Shown here: in pieces, positions 42,935-51,891 of the stretch
Position numbering within the stretch: position 1 is the stretch's first letter
Layout: each line of letters starts with the position of its first letter
Source of the DNA: a virus
Reading direction: 5' to 3' (one strand)
Length of the DNA: 64,000 nt
Virus record (IMG/VR): IMGVR_UViG_3300050016_000156
Location: 1 to 64,000 of that record
Notes under the pieces: model-generated
The model's database searches: none
What the model was told of the DNA's origin: nothing
Seen by the model: the letters and a program-made list of their open reading frames with translations, nothing else
Made by a program: the position numbers and the translations under genes

Positions 42935-44140
42935 TTATCTAATCACGCGCCAGTTCAATGTTGCGGCTGCTGGTGTCAACGCGCCCGCAGTCGGATTCAC
43001 TACAGAGAAATTTACGTTACCTGTCGACACAAAAGCGAGAACATGCAGACCGGTAGTATATCCGGTCCCAGGCGTGGCGTTGAACGCCCACTCAATGGAG
43101 TCAGTTGAGAGAATGCCCGCCCCGGCGACGGTCACCACGGTCGCGGCAGTGACGGCAGGAATCGCCGCCGTGTTCAGGACTGCTGTACCGCTCGCGACGA
43201 GCGTTGTTCCTGTTAGCGCAACCCAACTCGTTTGCTGGGGGTTAGCGCCGTCTGTTTGTAAAAAGGTTCCTGCGGCACCCGTCGCGATTGGCAGGTTGAT
43301 TCGATTGGGCGTGCCTGCAACGGCAGCGACACCGAGAATAGCCTTGCCGCTGGTGGCTCCATCTAAGGTGAGCTGTCCACCAAACTCTGTCCCTTGAGGT
43401 CCGCCGAAGAAGTTCTTTCCTCCCTCGGAGTAGTATGCAAAGTTTGAGGCACCAGATGTTTGATTCACAGCGTAAAAAGCGGCGTTAAGGGTGATAATGC
43501 CGCCTGTACCCGCTTGAGCGCCTGAATAGAAACCTACACTCTTAGCGATAGTGCTTCCGGTATTGGCTCCGTTTGGTTGAGCATAAAATCCGGTAGAAAC
43601 TCCCGCAGTTCCACTCCCATTTACATTTGAGTTTCCTACGACACCTGCAACAATACCTGAGACATTGCCACCAGCAAGGTTAGTGACCCCCTGAATTCCA
43701 TAAAAACTTCCAGAAGTTGTGCCAAGGGAAGAAGGTTGAACCTCCGCAAAAATACCGACTTCACTAACCCCAGAAGAGGGCGCATTGTTGTTCTGAAGAA
43801 ATAAAGTATTCTCACCAATTGTATCAGGATTAACAGAAGAAACTATAGTGAGAAATTCCTTGGTACTATCCCAAAAGAGAGATGCGGAACCAAAAAATGA
43901 AGGGCCTGTCCCCCCAATTGTATTCGCTCCGGTTCCGAACGCGACCTGACCTGTTGCTATGGTGCCCGCGATAGTTCCAAATGAAGCGATGGTAATTGTT
44001 CCAGAGGTGTTCGTTACTGTAGTGTTTGCGCCCGCGGCAATCGTAATTGCGCCCGTCATGCCGTTGAGCGAAGACACACCACCACTGCCGCTTCCTATAC
44101 GGAAGCTCGCGAGAATCTCTGTGCCTCCTATGACTGCCAC
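42935..44140 (-). CDS. tail fibre or appendage protein
   Basis: 401 residues, Gly/Thr/Ser/Ala-rich. GSGGVSSLNGMTGAITIAAG is a segment shared by many phage fibre and tail-spike proteins. Repeated beta-type stretches follow and the C-terminus ends TLNWRVIR. Probably surface-exposed. Confidence 0.7.
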   Translation of the reverse strand: MAVIGGTEILASFRIGSGSGGVSSLNGMTGAITIAAGANTTVTNTSGTITIASFGTIAGTIATGQVAFGTGANTIGGTGPSFFGSASLFWDSTKEFLTIVSSVNPDTIGENTLFLQNNNAPSSGVSEVGIFAEVQPSSLGTTSGSFYGIQGVTNLAGGNVSGIVAGVVGNSNVNGSGTAGVSTGFYAQPNGANTGSTIAKSVGFYSGAQAGTGGIITLNAAFYAVNQTSGASNFAYYSEGGKNFFGGPQGTEFGGQLTLDGATSGKAILGVAAVAGTPNRINLPIATGAAGTFLQTDGANPQQTSWVALTGTTLVASGTAVLNTAAIPAVTAATVVTVAGAGILSTDSIEWAFNATPGTGYTTGLHVLAFVSTGNVNFSVVNPTAGALTPAAATLNWRVIR

Positions 44141-44152
44141 GATAATACCTCT

Positions 44153-44863
44153 TTAGTAAATGACTGAAATCATTGCTTGCGTTGTACCTGCGGTGCCTGA
44201 TGTATCTATGAAGAGGCCCTCGGGCGGGATATTTTCTCCGGCCACCTCGATAGAGAACTGACCAGTAAGCGACAGAGCGGCCATGTACTGCGTTGCGGAA
44301 ACATTTAGATCGCCGATATACAAAACATCGGTGCCGAGCGTCTGCGCACATTCAATTCGAATTACTCTGTAGTGTTGCGCAGGACTCGGAGCCGTCCGAC
44401 CAGTTGCGTCAGCAGTATTGGCAACATCTGCGTGCTGAAAATAAAATCGAAACGAATTAGTCGCGGGATTGTTGTCGATCACGGTAATGCGTTTGCCGTT
44501 GAAGTACGTGGCGGTTCCGAAGGCCCACAATGTCACTTGCTCCCCTCGGCCCGGAATACCCGGCGCAATTCCGCCATAAATATTAAAAGGCTGCCCGTTG
44601 AGGGCATTGAATTCCTGAGTGGCGCTTGCAGGAGACGCGGTCTGAACCGGGATGAACCCGTTTTCGCCATTGTACCCGATTACCGGCAGCGTTGTGCTGA
44701 GAAAAACTGTAGCAATCCCTTTCAAAATTGAAAAGGAGGCGACAGGAAGAACCACTCCAGGCGTCGCTAAATTGGCGCTTGTATAGTACGCGGCGGCCAA
44801 AACGACTGGCGTCGGCGTTCCCTTAATCGCTGTGACCAAACCCAACGTTCTAACAGCACCCAT
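44153..44863 (-). CDS. structural protein
   Basis: 236 residues, beta-rich with aromatic residues (ITVIDNNPATNSFRFYFQHA). First gene of a virion set shared with the fibre-like protein next to it. No family recognised. Confidence 0.6.
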   Translation of the reverse strand: MGAVRTLGLVTAIKGTPTPVVLAAAYYTSANLATPGVVLPVASFSILKGIATVFLSTTLPVIGYNGENGFIPVQTASPASATQEFNALNGQPFNIYGGIAPGIPGRGEQVTLWAFGTATYFNGKRITVIDNNPATNSFRFYFQHADVANTADATGRTAPSPAQHYRVIRIECAQTLGTDVLYIGDLNVSATQYMAALSLTGQFSIEVAGENIPPEGLFIDTSGTAGTTQAMISVIY

Positions 44864-44874
44864 AGAAAATCTCC

Positions 44875-45420
44875 TTACGCCTTCGAAATATTGCTTACCG
44901 GCGGTTTCATTTTCGGCGTCGCATTAATTTCTGGTTTAATTGACCCACTTGGCGCAGCGCCCTTAGTCGTAACATTGTTTGCACCGCCTTCGCCGAATCC
45001 ACGGTCCAGATTCTTGTCCGTGAACGTCTTTGGCTTGGCGGGCATGGGGTCTATAGCGCCGACAGATGCGTTGCCTGTTCTTACCCTTGGTCCTGGCGTA
45101 GCGAGAGACTTCATGCCGCTCGCCATAAGCGCGTGACTGCGCGCCTTGGCCGCTTCTGGCGCGGTCAGGACATGCTCACCCGCTTTCAGATTATAGTCGC
45201 CGTCTACTTTAACGGTGCCGCCCTTGTGCATCTTCGGCAGAGCCTGCCGTGCTTTGTCGACCATGGTTTTCTTGGCCGCGAGTTCCTGGCCAAGATTCGG
45301 GGCCACGGGTTTGGCAGCGACCTTCGGCGCGGGTGCGGCGCTCGATGACGACGCGGAACTGGGAAATGCTTTGTTGGCTGCGTCCAGCGCGGCCTTAGCG
45401 TCTGATAGAGCATCTGGCAT
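44875..45420 (-). CDS. virion protein with KGGTVKVDGDY motif
   Basis: 181 residues. Ala/Pro/Ser-rich start, then MHKGGTVKVDGDYNLKAGEH followed by VLTAPEA, a short motif that recurs in phage virion proteins. C-terminus Lys/Pro-rich and likely disordered. Confidence 0.65.
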   Translation of the reverse strand: MPDALSDAKAALDAANKAFPSSASSSSAAPAPKVAAKPVAPNLGQELAAKKTMVDKARQALPKMHKGGTVKVDGDYNLKAGEHVLTAPEAAKARSHALMASGMKSLATPGPRVRTGNASVGAIDPMPAKPKTFTDKNLDRGFGEGGANNVTTKGAAPSGSIKPEINATPKMKPPVSNISKA

Positions 45421-45423
45421 AAA

Positions 45424-45678
45424 TTATCCTTTGTGTCCTGCACCTGGCTTTTTCAGACCAGATAATGCCGAGCCAATGCTCGGGAATTTCGCATGGACTT
45501 TGGCGCGAACCGTCGCCTTTTCAGAGGAACTGCCGAACTGCGACACTCGCGATAAAGCGTTCCTGGCGTGAGCTTTATCGGGCACCGGATAGCCACCTTT
45601 GCCGCCCTCGCGCTTGGCGGGTAGGGCAAAACTCTTTTTGGGCAGGGCCTTGCGAGCCTCTGTAGTTAAAACAGCCAT
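45424..45678 (-). CDS. DUF6582-like small protein
   Basis: 84 residues from the ATG at 45678 with GAGGA upstream. The pattern KSFALPAKREGGKGGYPVPD, then KAHARNALSRVSQFG, matches a small phage and bacterial family (FAxPxxRxYPIxDxxHARNALxR). Longer upstream starts lie inside promoter P7. Confidence 0.75.
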   Translation of the reverse strand: MAVLTTEARKALPKKSFALPAKREGGKGGYPVPDKAHARNALSRVSQFGSSSEKATVRAKVHAKFPSIGSALSGLKKPGAGHKG

Positions 45679-45689
45679 GACAGGTCTTC

Positions 45690-45717
45690 CTCTACTTATG
45701 GAAAGAAAAGTCTTAAT
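45690..45717 (-). promoter_or_regulatory. phage late promoter P7
   Basis: TTAAGACT, 8 nt, CATAAGTAGAGG on the minus strand, 11 nt upstream of the gene at 45678. Overlaps the stop of the next gene upstream. Confidence 0.85.
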
Positions 45718-45967
45718 TTGAGGTAGGTGCACAATTTGCACAACGTCCGGCACTGTTGTACCGTGCTACGACCTTATGGCAAGAGACACACTCGATATGG
45801 GCCGCGTCATTGACGGCGGGTATGGCAGGGGCTGGGCCAGGAATCGCAGAGGCCGATACGCCGTCTTTACCTGCAGGCCCAGGCGCGCCTGTTCGCCCGC
45901 GACGACAGATCGCCGTCACTGACAAGATGAGACTTGCGCCTGCAATGATAAGACTCGGTTCGACCAT
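45713..45967 (-). CDS. membrane-anchored collagen-like Zn-knuckle protein
   Basis: 84 residues. Membrane helix at 4-20 (PSLIIAGASLILSVTAI), then a short Gly-x-y stretch (GRTGAPGPAGKDG), a Pro/Ala linker, and CVSCHK...CANC at the end, a C-x2-C...C-x2-C Zn site. An unusual domain mix for so small a protein; virion anchoring or host membrane insertion are both possible. Confidence 0.6.
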   Translation of the reverse strand: MVEPSLIIAGASLILSVTAICRRGRTGAPGPAGKDGVSASAIPGPAPAIPAVNDAAHIECVSCHKVVARYNSAGRCANCAPTSN

Positions 45968-45980
45968 ATGGGTTCCTTCG

Positions 45981-46214
45981 TTATAGAGTTACAGTACCAG
46001 TTGTCGCTATCAGTTCCTTTTGGTCGACCCCCTGCGGGCAATGATGCAACAGAAGATACGCAAGGTAATTATTCGCAAGAGCGGCGGTAGAGAAAGAGCC
46101 AAGCACTGCGCGACTGGCGTTGGCGCTTGCGTTCGTGCCATTAACCAATCCCTGTATTATCACGGAGTCCCCGCCGTTCGGTATGATTGCCTTTATTTCA
46201 ATTATGTGCTTCAT
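45981..46214 (-). CDS. small hypothetical protein
   Basis: 77 residues, beta-rich. Lies between virion genes with short spacing on both sides. No family recognised. Confidence 0.5.
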   Translation of the reverse strand: MKHIIEIKAIIPNGGDSVIIQGLVNGTNASANASRAVLGSFSTAALANNYLAYLLLHHCPQGVDQKELIATTGTVTL

Positions 46215-46221
46215 AAATCTC

Positions 46222-46479
46222 CTATTGGCTGAACGTACCGGCCGCCGTTACGCTCGGGACGGTCACAGGCGGCGTTGGGGCGATGAGTCCTGCGGCTATG
46301 GCCGCCTTTAAGATCATGGGCGCAATAAGATTCTCGACAGAAAGCACGTTCGGTTGCTGATTAATCAAAGATAGCCATGGGGTAATCGTGACCGGGCCAA
46401 GGCCGTTCACCGTTGCCACTATTTGGCAGACATCGTTGCCGATATTTTCGGCGCTTAGAATAACAAAAGTGTTTGCCAT
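46222..46479 (-). CDS. small hypothetical protein
   Basis: 85 residues, beta-prone (ICQIVATVNGLGPVTITPWL). Co-transcribed with the tail proteins upstream. No family recognised. Confidence 0.5.
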   Translation of the reverse strand: MANTFVILSAENIGNDVCQIVATVNGLGPVTITPWLSLINQQPNVLSVENLIAPMILKAAIAAGLIAPTPPVTVPSVTAAGTFSQ

Positions 46480-46488
46480 TTCATCTCC

Positions 46489-48027
46489 TTACGTGTTCTT
46501 GATGAACTGCGCGAATATCTGAGCACCTGTGCTTGTTCCCGTACCTGCTTGGATAGTCCAGTTAGTTGCTGCGGTTGTCTGGGCCAGGGGCGGGTTAAAT
46601 GTAATCACGAACGGCAGAGCCGTAGCCCCCACAGGGACATTAAACGACGCGATAGGCGTCCCCGCTGTGGTGTTTCTCAGCGTCCAGACGGTGGCCGCAG
46701 TGCTCTGCCCAGAAATAACAAGCGCACACAGGTCGTTGAACACTCCTGCCGCGCCCGCTGTGACAATAGTCGTCTCCGTGCCGCTGGCGGCTATGGTGGT
46801 AGTTTGTGTTCCCTGCAAATCTCTTACGTGGCCGGAGGTGACAACCAATCTCCCAGCTTTGTCCGCCATCACGCCTACGAGGTTACCGCCCGTGGCGTTA
46901 GTTGGATTAGCAGTCGCGGCACGGGCCCCTTTATAGAGCGCGTTGACTGGGACAGCGGCCCCGGTTGCGCCATCTAAAATTCCCCCGGCGTTACCTTCGA
47001 TCTTGACCGGATTCGTAACGGTCGTCAGCGCAGTCACGGTAGAAACGGTCGTGACAGTCCCGCTCGTGATCGTGACCGCCGGAGTGTTCGTGATGAACGC
47101 GTTCACGCCTTCAACCGCGACAGCACCGGGGGACGTGCCATAATTCGATGGCGACCCGAGTGCAACTACATTCAATTGCGTAAAATTCACAGGAGTGGTC
47201 GGCATCGCGGCAATGCTAACTGGCTGCGTGGTCTGCCAGAAGGTGCCTGTAACCGCTACTGTGTTGTTCGGGCTGATCGCCACAACTAAAGCAGGGTCCG
47301 TTGCGACTGCCGCGGCGGAAGCCACCTTAACTGCCGCAGGGCCGTGCGTCCCGTCCGTAATAGCTTCGTACCCCGGCGTTCCAAGCGTTTGGTTTACGTT
47401 CCAAACGCCGGACTCTGTTGCCGCTATCGTTCCAGACACCGGCTGTGTTGTCTGCCAAAAAGTGCCGGTAACCGGAGTGCTGGGCATTGATGCGATACTG
47501 ACTGGCTGAGTTGCTTGCCAAAATGTTCCCGTGACGGGAGTTGTTGGCATCGTCGCGATACTGACGGGCTGCGTTACTGCTGAGCCGTTTGTAAGCGCAT
47601 ACCCGACCGGCGAATACGGCAGGTAGGAAATAAATGGCAATATCGAGGCCCCTGCGCCAGTCATCGGCGTAGATTCTAGTGCCCGAACGGCTTGGTAGCC
47701 GCCCACTAAAATAAGAAACGACTTATTCGTAGAAGGGACGAAAGTATAAGGGTTTGCGATCTGCGCAAAAGTTGGAGACGTTGGATCGAGGACCTGCATC
47801 GCAGGAATTGCTACCCAATTAATTCCGTCATATGTTCCTTGCCACGTCACCGCACCAGCAGTAATCGACGAGTTCTGATTCAATTGAATCAAAATGGATT
47901 GAAAACCAGCGTCTTGCGTAACTACAGAAAAGAAGCCTCCGGTCCAATTGGCTGGCGTCCACGACGCAGGAGTCGCAGTAGTGAGCAGGGTAGTAACTTT
48001 TAGATTTCCGGCGGCATCAAAAAGCAT
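46489..48027 (-). CDS. repetitive virion or fibre protein
   Basis: 512 residues. The block TGTFWQ-[AT]-TQPVS occurs three times (about 165-275), separated by I(A)xMPxTPV segments. The N-terminus (FFSVVTQDAGFQSILIQLNQ) and C-terminus are beta-rich. The repeats resemble the DNA-level repeats in the next protein. Likely fibre or whisker. Confidence 0.65.
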   Translation of the reverse strand: MLFDAAGNLKVTTLLTTATPASWTPANWTGGFFSVVTQDAGFQSILIQLNQNSSITAGAVTWQGTYDGINWVAIPAMQVLDPTSPTFAQIANPYTFVPSTNKSFLILVGGYQAVRALESTPMTGAGASILPFISYLPYSPVGYALTNGSAVTQPVSIATMPTTPVTGTFWQATQPVSIASMPSTPVTGTFWQTTQPVSGTIAATESGVWNVNQTLGTPGYEAITDGTHGPAAVKVASAAAVATDPALVVAISPNNTVAVTGTFWQTTQPVSIAAMPTTPVNFTQLNVVALGSPSNYGTSPGAVAVEGVNAFITNTPAVTITSGTVTTVSTVTALTTVTNPVKIEGNAGGILDGATGAAVPVNALYKGARAATANPTNATGGNLVGVMADKAGRLVVTSGHVRDLQGTQTTTIAASGTETTIVTAGAAGVFNDLCALVISGQSTAATVWTLRNTTAGTPIASFNVPVGATALPFVITFNPPLAQTTAATNWTIQAGTGTSTGAQIFAQFIKNT

Positions 48028-48031
48028 GGCT

Positions 48032-50377
48032 TTATTCCTCGACGCCTTGCGCTATGATCCTGCAAACTCCCGTTACCAATGCGCTGCTGAGATTTACGTT
48101 CAACACGTTATTTGCTGCCGCGCTCAAAATTCCGAGTGATCCTAAATCCACTTGTATTTCTGCGCCGTCTCCAATAACAGTCGTTACTGCCGTCTGGGGA
48201 ACGAACACGCTGAAAGTTATGTTCGTAGAGGTCGTGGCATCTTGAATATCAATAGTTAGAACACCGCCCGCAGCAAGCGAAGCGTTATCAGTGACTTCAA
48301 TGAACAACTTTAGAAGTCGGAACTTGTTTCCCGACCCCGGCGTCCAGATGGCGGTATTTCCTGAGGCTGTTGCCGCAACGGTTCTAAAAACCGTCGAGGC
48401 TCGCATCTTGTCCCAGCCCTGCAAGGCCGCGTTAGGGGTGCCGCTGAACGCGCCACCATAAACTGAATCGGCAACATAGAGCGGTCCACTTATACCAACA
48501 GAGTCAACAAATAGGCTAACTTTTAAATTGTTATCCGCTATCGCGTTAGCCAATCCTACGGAGCGAACACCTATAGCCGTGCCATTAAACAAAGTCGTTA
48601 TATTAGACGAGCCGTTCACTGCATTTTCGGCTATGCCAACATTCACGGTGCCGGTTCCGGTAATGACGGTACTTAGCCGGACACGAAAAGCAGCCCATCC
48701 CGCGACATTAACTATCCACCCTTGATTGGCGCTTGCGACAAAGGAGTATGTTGTGCCGGTATTAGCGCTGTTTACCTGCAAGCCTGTGATCGTATACGCG
48801 TTCGTAAAAGCGGTCGTATCTGAAACTTCAAAGGTGACCGCTCCGGCGGTTAAAGTCGTAGTTTGATTGAACGTAACCACGACTTCTGCGTACCCGAGCG
48901 TCGTCATAGTTAGCGCAGTGTTTAACGCCGTCGCCGATGTCCAAGACGCAGTGGCCTCTGGAGGATTTCCACTGATGATTCGCTGACCGCCGTACAAATC
49001 AACGGATTCAAGGACCTGATCCCCTTCTGTCCACAAGGGCGCGAGAGCTTTTGCCAGAGCGGGCAAGGTCCCAATATTCGTAGCGGCGGGAGCGGCGTTG
49101 TTGTTCGTTAAGTTGCCGAGTACTGTAGTTGTTGCGCCCGCAGCAGGCGAGGTCGATACGCGAAGGTTGCCCGCTATGTCCAAAGACAGGGGGTTAGTCG
49201 TGCCGGTTGTGTATGTCGGCGCAGCCGTAGTCACGGAGCCGCCAACCTGCAAAACCGTTGTCAGAACAGTTGTATTTGAATTCGCAACGGGGAGTTCTTG
49301 AACAAGACCCGCAGCATCTACACCGGCAACTACGACAGGGCTGCCGGTAAAGGTGGCATCTATCGGGTTCTGCCCCATGATACGCTGACGACCGCTTAAG
49401 TCAACGGATTCGAGAACTTGAAAACCCTCTGTCCAACTAGGATTTGCGGCGTTTGCGAGAGCGGGTGAAACATTTACTTCAAATGAAGGGGCTGCGGCAT
49501 TATTTGTTCGAGTTCCTATGATGCGTGTATTTCCGTTTAAATCAACGGAGCCCAGAACGAGATTGCCTTCTGTATATGTCGGAGCGACCGCATTGGCAAT
49601 GTAGTTCAGCGAACTCTGGGCATCTCCGGCTGGCGCGGCGACATTGGTGCTAAGCGTTCCACGGACCCGTTGACGACCAGTTAGATCAACGGATATGAGA
49701 GTATTAAATCCTTCGGTCCATGCTGGGGAAGCGGCGTTCGCAATCGCCGGAAGAACTTCGAGCGCGGCAGCAGCTTCAGGCGCGGCGGCATTATTGGTTT
49801 CGTCACCCTCAATCGTGAGGGCTCCCCCAGTAGTTCCCGTGACATTCACATTCAGTGAAGTGCCTGTCGCCGTAATACCAGTCGTGCCTGCAAAGATCGA
49901 AGAATTGACTCCCGGCACATTCGCTGCGGCAGGTGCTGTTCCGAATGCGGTAACCGCGGTCGCTCCGAGGACGACGCCCGCAACTTGAACCAAATTATCC
50001 ACCCATGGGGTTGTGCCTTGAGTGGCGGTAATGGTGCCAGATACTGGCTGCACAGTGGTGCCGGTTGGGTCGATGCGGACAGGGTTGGTTGCGCTGGCCC
50101 CGACGAGTAGGCCGCCCGCGTTAATGACCCCGATCTCAGTTGCGAATGCGGGGGCTGCGACTCCGGTCGCACCGACAGACGGGTTACTTGCTGTGATGGT
50201 TCCTGTGATCGGCAGGGGATTGGCTGCACTGACGCCGACTTCATTTCCCGATGCGTTTATGAACCCGATTTCAGTCGAGGATAGGGGCGCGGGCGCGCCA
50301 TTTAGACCGACAGACGCGTTAGACCCGCTACTACCCCCGGTCCCGCCTCCGCCGCTGATTATCACGCTTGATGGCAT
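48032..50377 (-). CDS. long repetitive virion or fibre protein
   Basis: 781 residues. A Gly/Ser start (ISGGGGTGGSSGSNASVGLN) precedes tandem copies of a unit of about 60 residues whose core is P-x-W/Y-TEG-x(4-5)-L-x-SVDL-x-G; four clear and one degenerate copies at about 230-530. The C-terminal 200 residues are beta-rich without repeats. Shares style with the 512-aa protein. Probably host-contacting. Confidence 0.7.
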   Translation of the reverse strand: MPSSVIISGGGGTGGSSGSNASVGLNGAPAPLSSTEIGFINASGNEVGVSAANPLPITGTITASNPSVGATGVAAPAFATEIGVINAGGLLVGASATNPVRIDPTGTTVQPVSGTITATQGTTPWVDNLVQVAGVVLGATAVTAFGTAPAAANVPGVNSSIFAGTTGITATGTSLNVNVTGTTGGALTIEGDETNNAAAPEAAAALEVLPAIANAASPAWTEGFNTLISVDLTGRQRVRGTLSTNVAAPAGDAQSSLNYIANAVAPTYTEGNLVLGSVDLNGNTRIIGTRTNNAAAPSFEVNVSPALANAANPSWTEGFQVLESVDLSGRQRIMGQNPIDATFTGSPVVVAGVDAAGLVQELPVANSNTTVLTTVLQVGGSVTTAAPTYTTGTTNPLSLDIAGNLRVSTSPAAGATTTVLGNLTNNNAAPAATNIGTLPALAKALAPLWTEGDQVLESVDLYGGQRIISGNPPEATASWTSATALNTALTMTTLGYAEVVVTFNQTTTLTAGAVTFEVSDTTAFTNAYTITGLQVNSANTGTTYSFVASANQGWIVNVAGWAAFRVRLSTVITGTGTVNVGIAENAVNGSSNITTLFNGTAIGVRSVGLANAIADNNLKVSLFVDSVGISGPLYVADSVYGGAFSGTPNAALQGWDKMRASTVFRTVAATASGNTAIWTPGSGNKFRLLKLFIEVTDNASLAAGGVLTIDIQDATTSTNITFSVFVPQTAVTTVIGDGAEIQVDLGSLGILSAAANNVLNVNLSSALVTGVCRIIAQGVEE

Positions 50378-50786
50378 TTTGTTTCCTTCCCGAAAAATTT
50401 AATGCGGCTGGCGATGCCACAGGATTGTCGTTCTTTCGTTCCAAATAGACAATCAACTGCCTAAGATTTTCAACACTATCGTGGACGTGCCCAAGAGCCA
50501 GATTGCAGTTAGCACAAATCCACCCACGAAACTGATTGGTCTTATAATCGTGGTCCCAAACAATCCGTCGTTCGCCGTCGTGGCCACATGCATCGCAGAC
50601 TGTCGGCTTTGAGCGACCCGCGCTAGTTTCCATCGTTCTATGGCGATAGCGGGTGCGAGCAGCGTATTCAAGTTTGCGAACCTTCTCAGGGTTCTCCTGA
50701 CGATACCTTTTATTGTATTCTCGCCGCCATTCGCGATAAACTGCCCATTCTTCGGGCGTTACATCAGCCTTGCGTAGGCTTTTCAT
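50331..50786 (-). CDS. endonuclease VII-type homing endonuclease
   Basis: 151 residues, ribosome-binding site GGAGG. CDACGHDG, WDHDYKTNQFRGWICANCNL, ALGHVHDSVENLRQL is the Endonuclease VII signature. Its leader from late promoter P8 holds a predicted pseudoknot. Overlaps the next start by 47 bases. Confidence 0.9.
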   Translation of the reverse strand: MKSLRKADVTPEEWAVYREWRREYNKRYRQENPEKVRKLEYAARTRYRHRTMETSAGRSKPTVCDACGHDGERRIVWDHDYKTNQFRGWICANCNLALGHVHDSVENLRQLIVYLERKNDNPVASPAALNFSGRKQNAIKRDNQRRRRDRG

Positions 50787-50793
50787 ATGTCCT

Positions 50794-50828
50794 CCGATAA
50801 AGAACTTGGGGGTGTTATCGGCACCCCC
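50794..50828 (-). promoter_or_regulatory. predicted RNA pseudoknot before the endonuclease ribosome-binding site
   Basis: On the minus strand GGGGGTG-CCGATAA-CACCCCC is followed 7 nt later by TTATCGG. The hairpin loop CCGATAA is exactly complementary to TTATCGG, so an H-type pseudoknot or two exclusive hairpins form. AGGA of the ribosome-binding site begins at the base after TTATCGG. Confidence 0.65.
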
Positions 50829-50851
50829 GCCATCAGGTAATTAAGCTGTGG

Positions 50852-50878
50852 CTCTACTTATGGAATAGAAAGTCTTAA
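50852..50878 (-). promoter_or_regulatory. phage late promoter P8
   Basis: TTAAGACT, 8 nt, CATAAGTAGAG on the minus strand. Overlaps the stop of the 54-aa gene and drives the endonuclease and the two fibre-like genes. Confidence 0.85.
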
Positions 50879-51039
50879 TGCTTGGCGTTCTTACCCGGCC
50901 TACTTAACCCAGCCTTCGAGAGAGCCACAGCGATCATCATCTTGCGTTTGGCTGCGCCTGTTTTACCTGTCGCAGTCACCGTTTTTGGAGTCTTAGCGTA
51001 GACTTCTTTGAAGGCTTCTTTTTTACTCATGTCGGCCAT
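50875..51039 (-). CDS. 54-aa basic protein
   Basis: Start at 51039 with AAGGAA; the longer frame would run into the upstream gene. Begins MADMSKKEAFKEVYAKTPKT, Lys-rich, basic. No family recognised. Confidence 0.55.
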   Translation of the reverse strand: MADMSKKEAFKEVYAKTPKTVTATGKTGAAKRKMMIAVALSKAGLSRPGKNAKH

Positions 51040-51041
51040 TA

Positions 51042-51347
51042 TCATTCCTTGTCTTCGGGTCCGCCTTCGAGCGGCTGATTCACGAATTTGCAACATCCGT
51101 GGCACATATCAATCTTCGCAACAGGCCGCCCATCGAGCAGCACGACGCGGTTCTGCATCGCAGGGTCCGCCAGGACTTTCGGATGAATACAGAACGGCTC
51201 GTCGGACGCAGTCTTGTGAATGCAGTCTTCGCAGTGGTACGGCCCGTGTTCCTCGTAGCCCGAGTCAGGCGTCCCAGTCTCATCGTAGATGGACCCCAGG
51301 CGTGGTTGCCCGAGCACAGAGAGGCCAGAGATGAAGAAAGGGTCCAT
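51042..51347 (-). CDS. Zn-binding hypothetical protein
   Basis: 101 residues from the ATG at 51347. YHCEDCIHK, CIHPKVLAD and MCHGCCKF give Cys and His ligands for a Zn site. Long upstream starts are rejected as they run antiparallel to real coding sequence. The late-promoter-like element at 51345-51370 overlaps its ATG, so its own promoter is uncertain. Confidence 0.55.
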   Translation of the reverse strand: MDPFFISGLSVLGQPRLGSIYDETGTPDSGYEEHGPYHCEDCIHKTASDEPFCIHPKVLADPAMQNRVVLLDGRPVAKIDMCHGCCKFVNQPLEGGPEDKE

Positions 51348-51370
51348 ACTTATACTTTCGTTAGTCTTAT
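51345..51370 (-). promoter_or_regulatory. late-promoter-like element P9 (doubtful)
   Basis: AATAAGACT, 8 nt, TATAAGTATGG on the minus strand. Spacing fits but the ATG of the next gene lies inside it, so use is uncertain. Confidence 0.4.
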
Positions 51371-51891
51371 TTCCAGCGGTTGTCGAAATCGGAGGGGGGT
51401 TCGGCTTTCGGTGGGCGCTCGGCCTTCTCGGGCTTCTTGCGCTTTGCTTTTCGTGCGGCTTTGTCTGCTTCGATGACATCAGGAGGAATGACACCAGTCG
51501 GCAGACCCGAAGTTCCAGGCAGGCGACTCGTATACCCAAGGATGTCGCCCTTCAACTTCAGCGCCGAGAGTTGCGCGATGGTGAGTTTTTTATTTCGGAT
51601 GGCCCGGTCAATCTGAATCAAAAACTCCTCAATCGGCTCTCGATTAAAATGGCGATTGAGAACAGCAACAATCCGAATGTTCGCCAGCAGAGAATAAGAC
51701 ATCACACGAGCGTTTTCCCGCGACTTGCATTTATAAGCCTGCATCGTGGCGAAAATCGGATCATAGATTCCCGTATTTAGACCGCTCGCGCAGTAAGTTT
51801 CAATGAACATTTGTTGTTTTCCGGTGAGCACGGCATATTCTTGTGTATTTTTTATTTCGGCCAAGGTTAGGCGCTTCGATTTATCACTCAT
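51367..51891 (-). CDS. terminase small subunit-like protein
   Basis: 174 residues. LTGKQQMFIETYCASG..., then FATMQAYKCKSRENARVMSY and a helical bundle ending in a Lys/Pro-rich tail follow small-terminase proteins with an N-terminal helix-turn-helix. It would recognise the packaging site. Nine kilobases separate it from terL, the fibre genes being in between. Confidence 0.65.
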   Translation of the reverse strand: MSDKSKRLTLAEIKNTQEYAVLTGKQQMFIETYCASGLNTGIYDPIFATMQAYKCKSRENARVMSYSLLANIRIVAVLNRHFNREPIEEFLIQIDRAIRNKKLTIAQLSALKLKGDILGYTSRLPGTSGLPTGVIPPDVIEADKAARKAKRKKPEKAERPPKAEPPSDFDNRWK

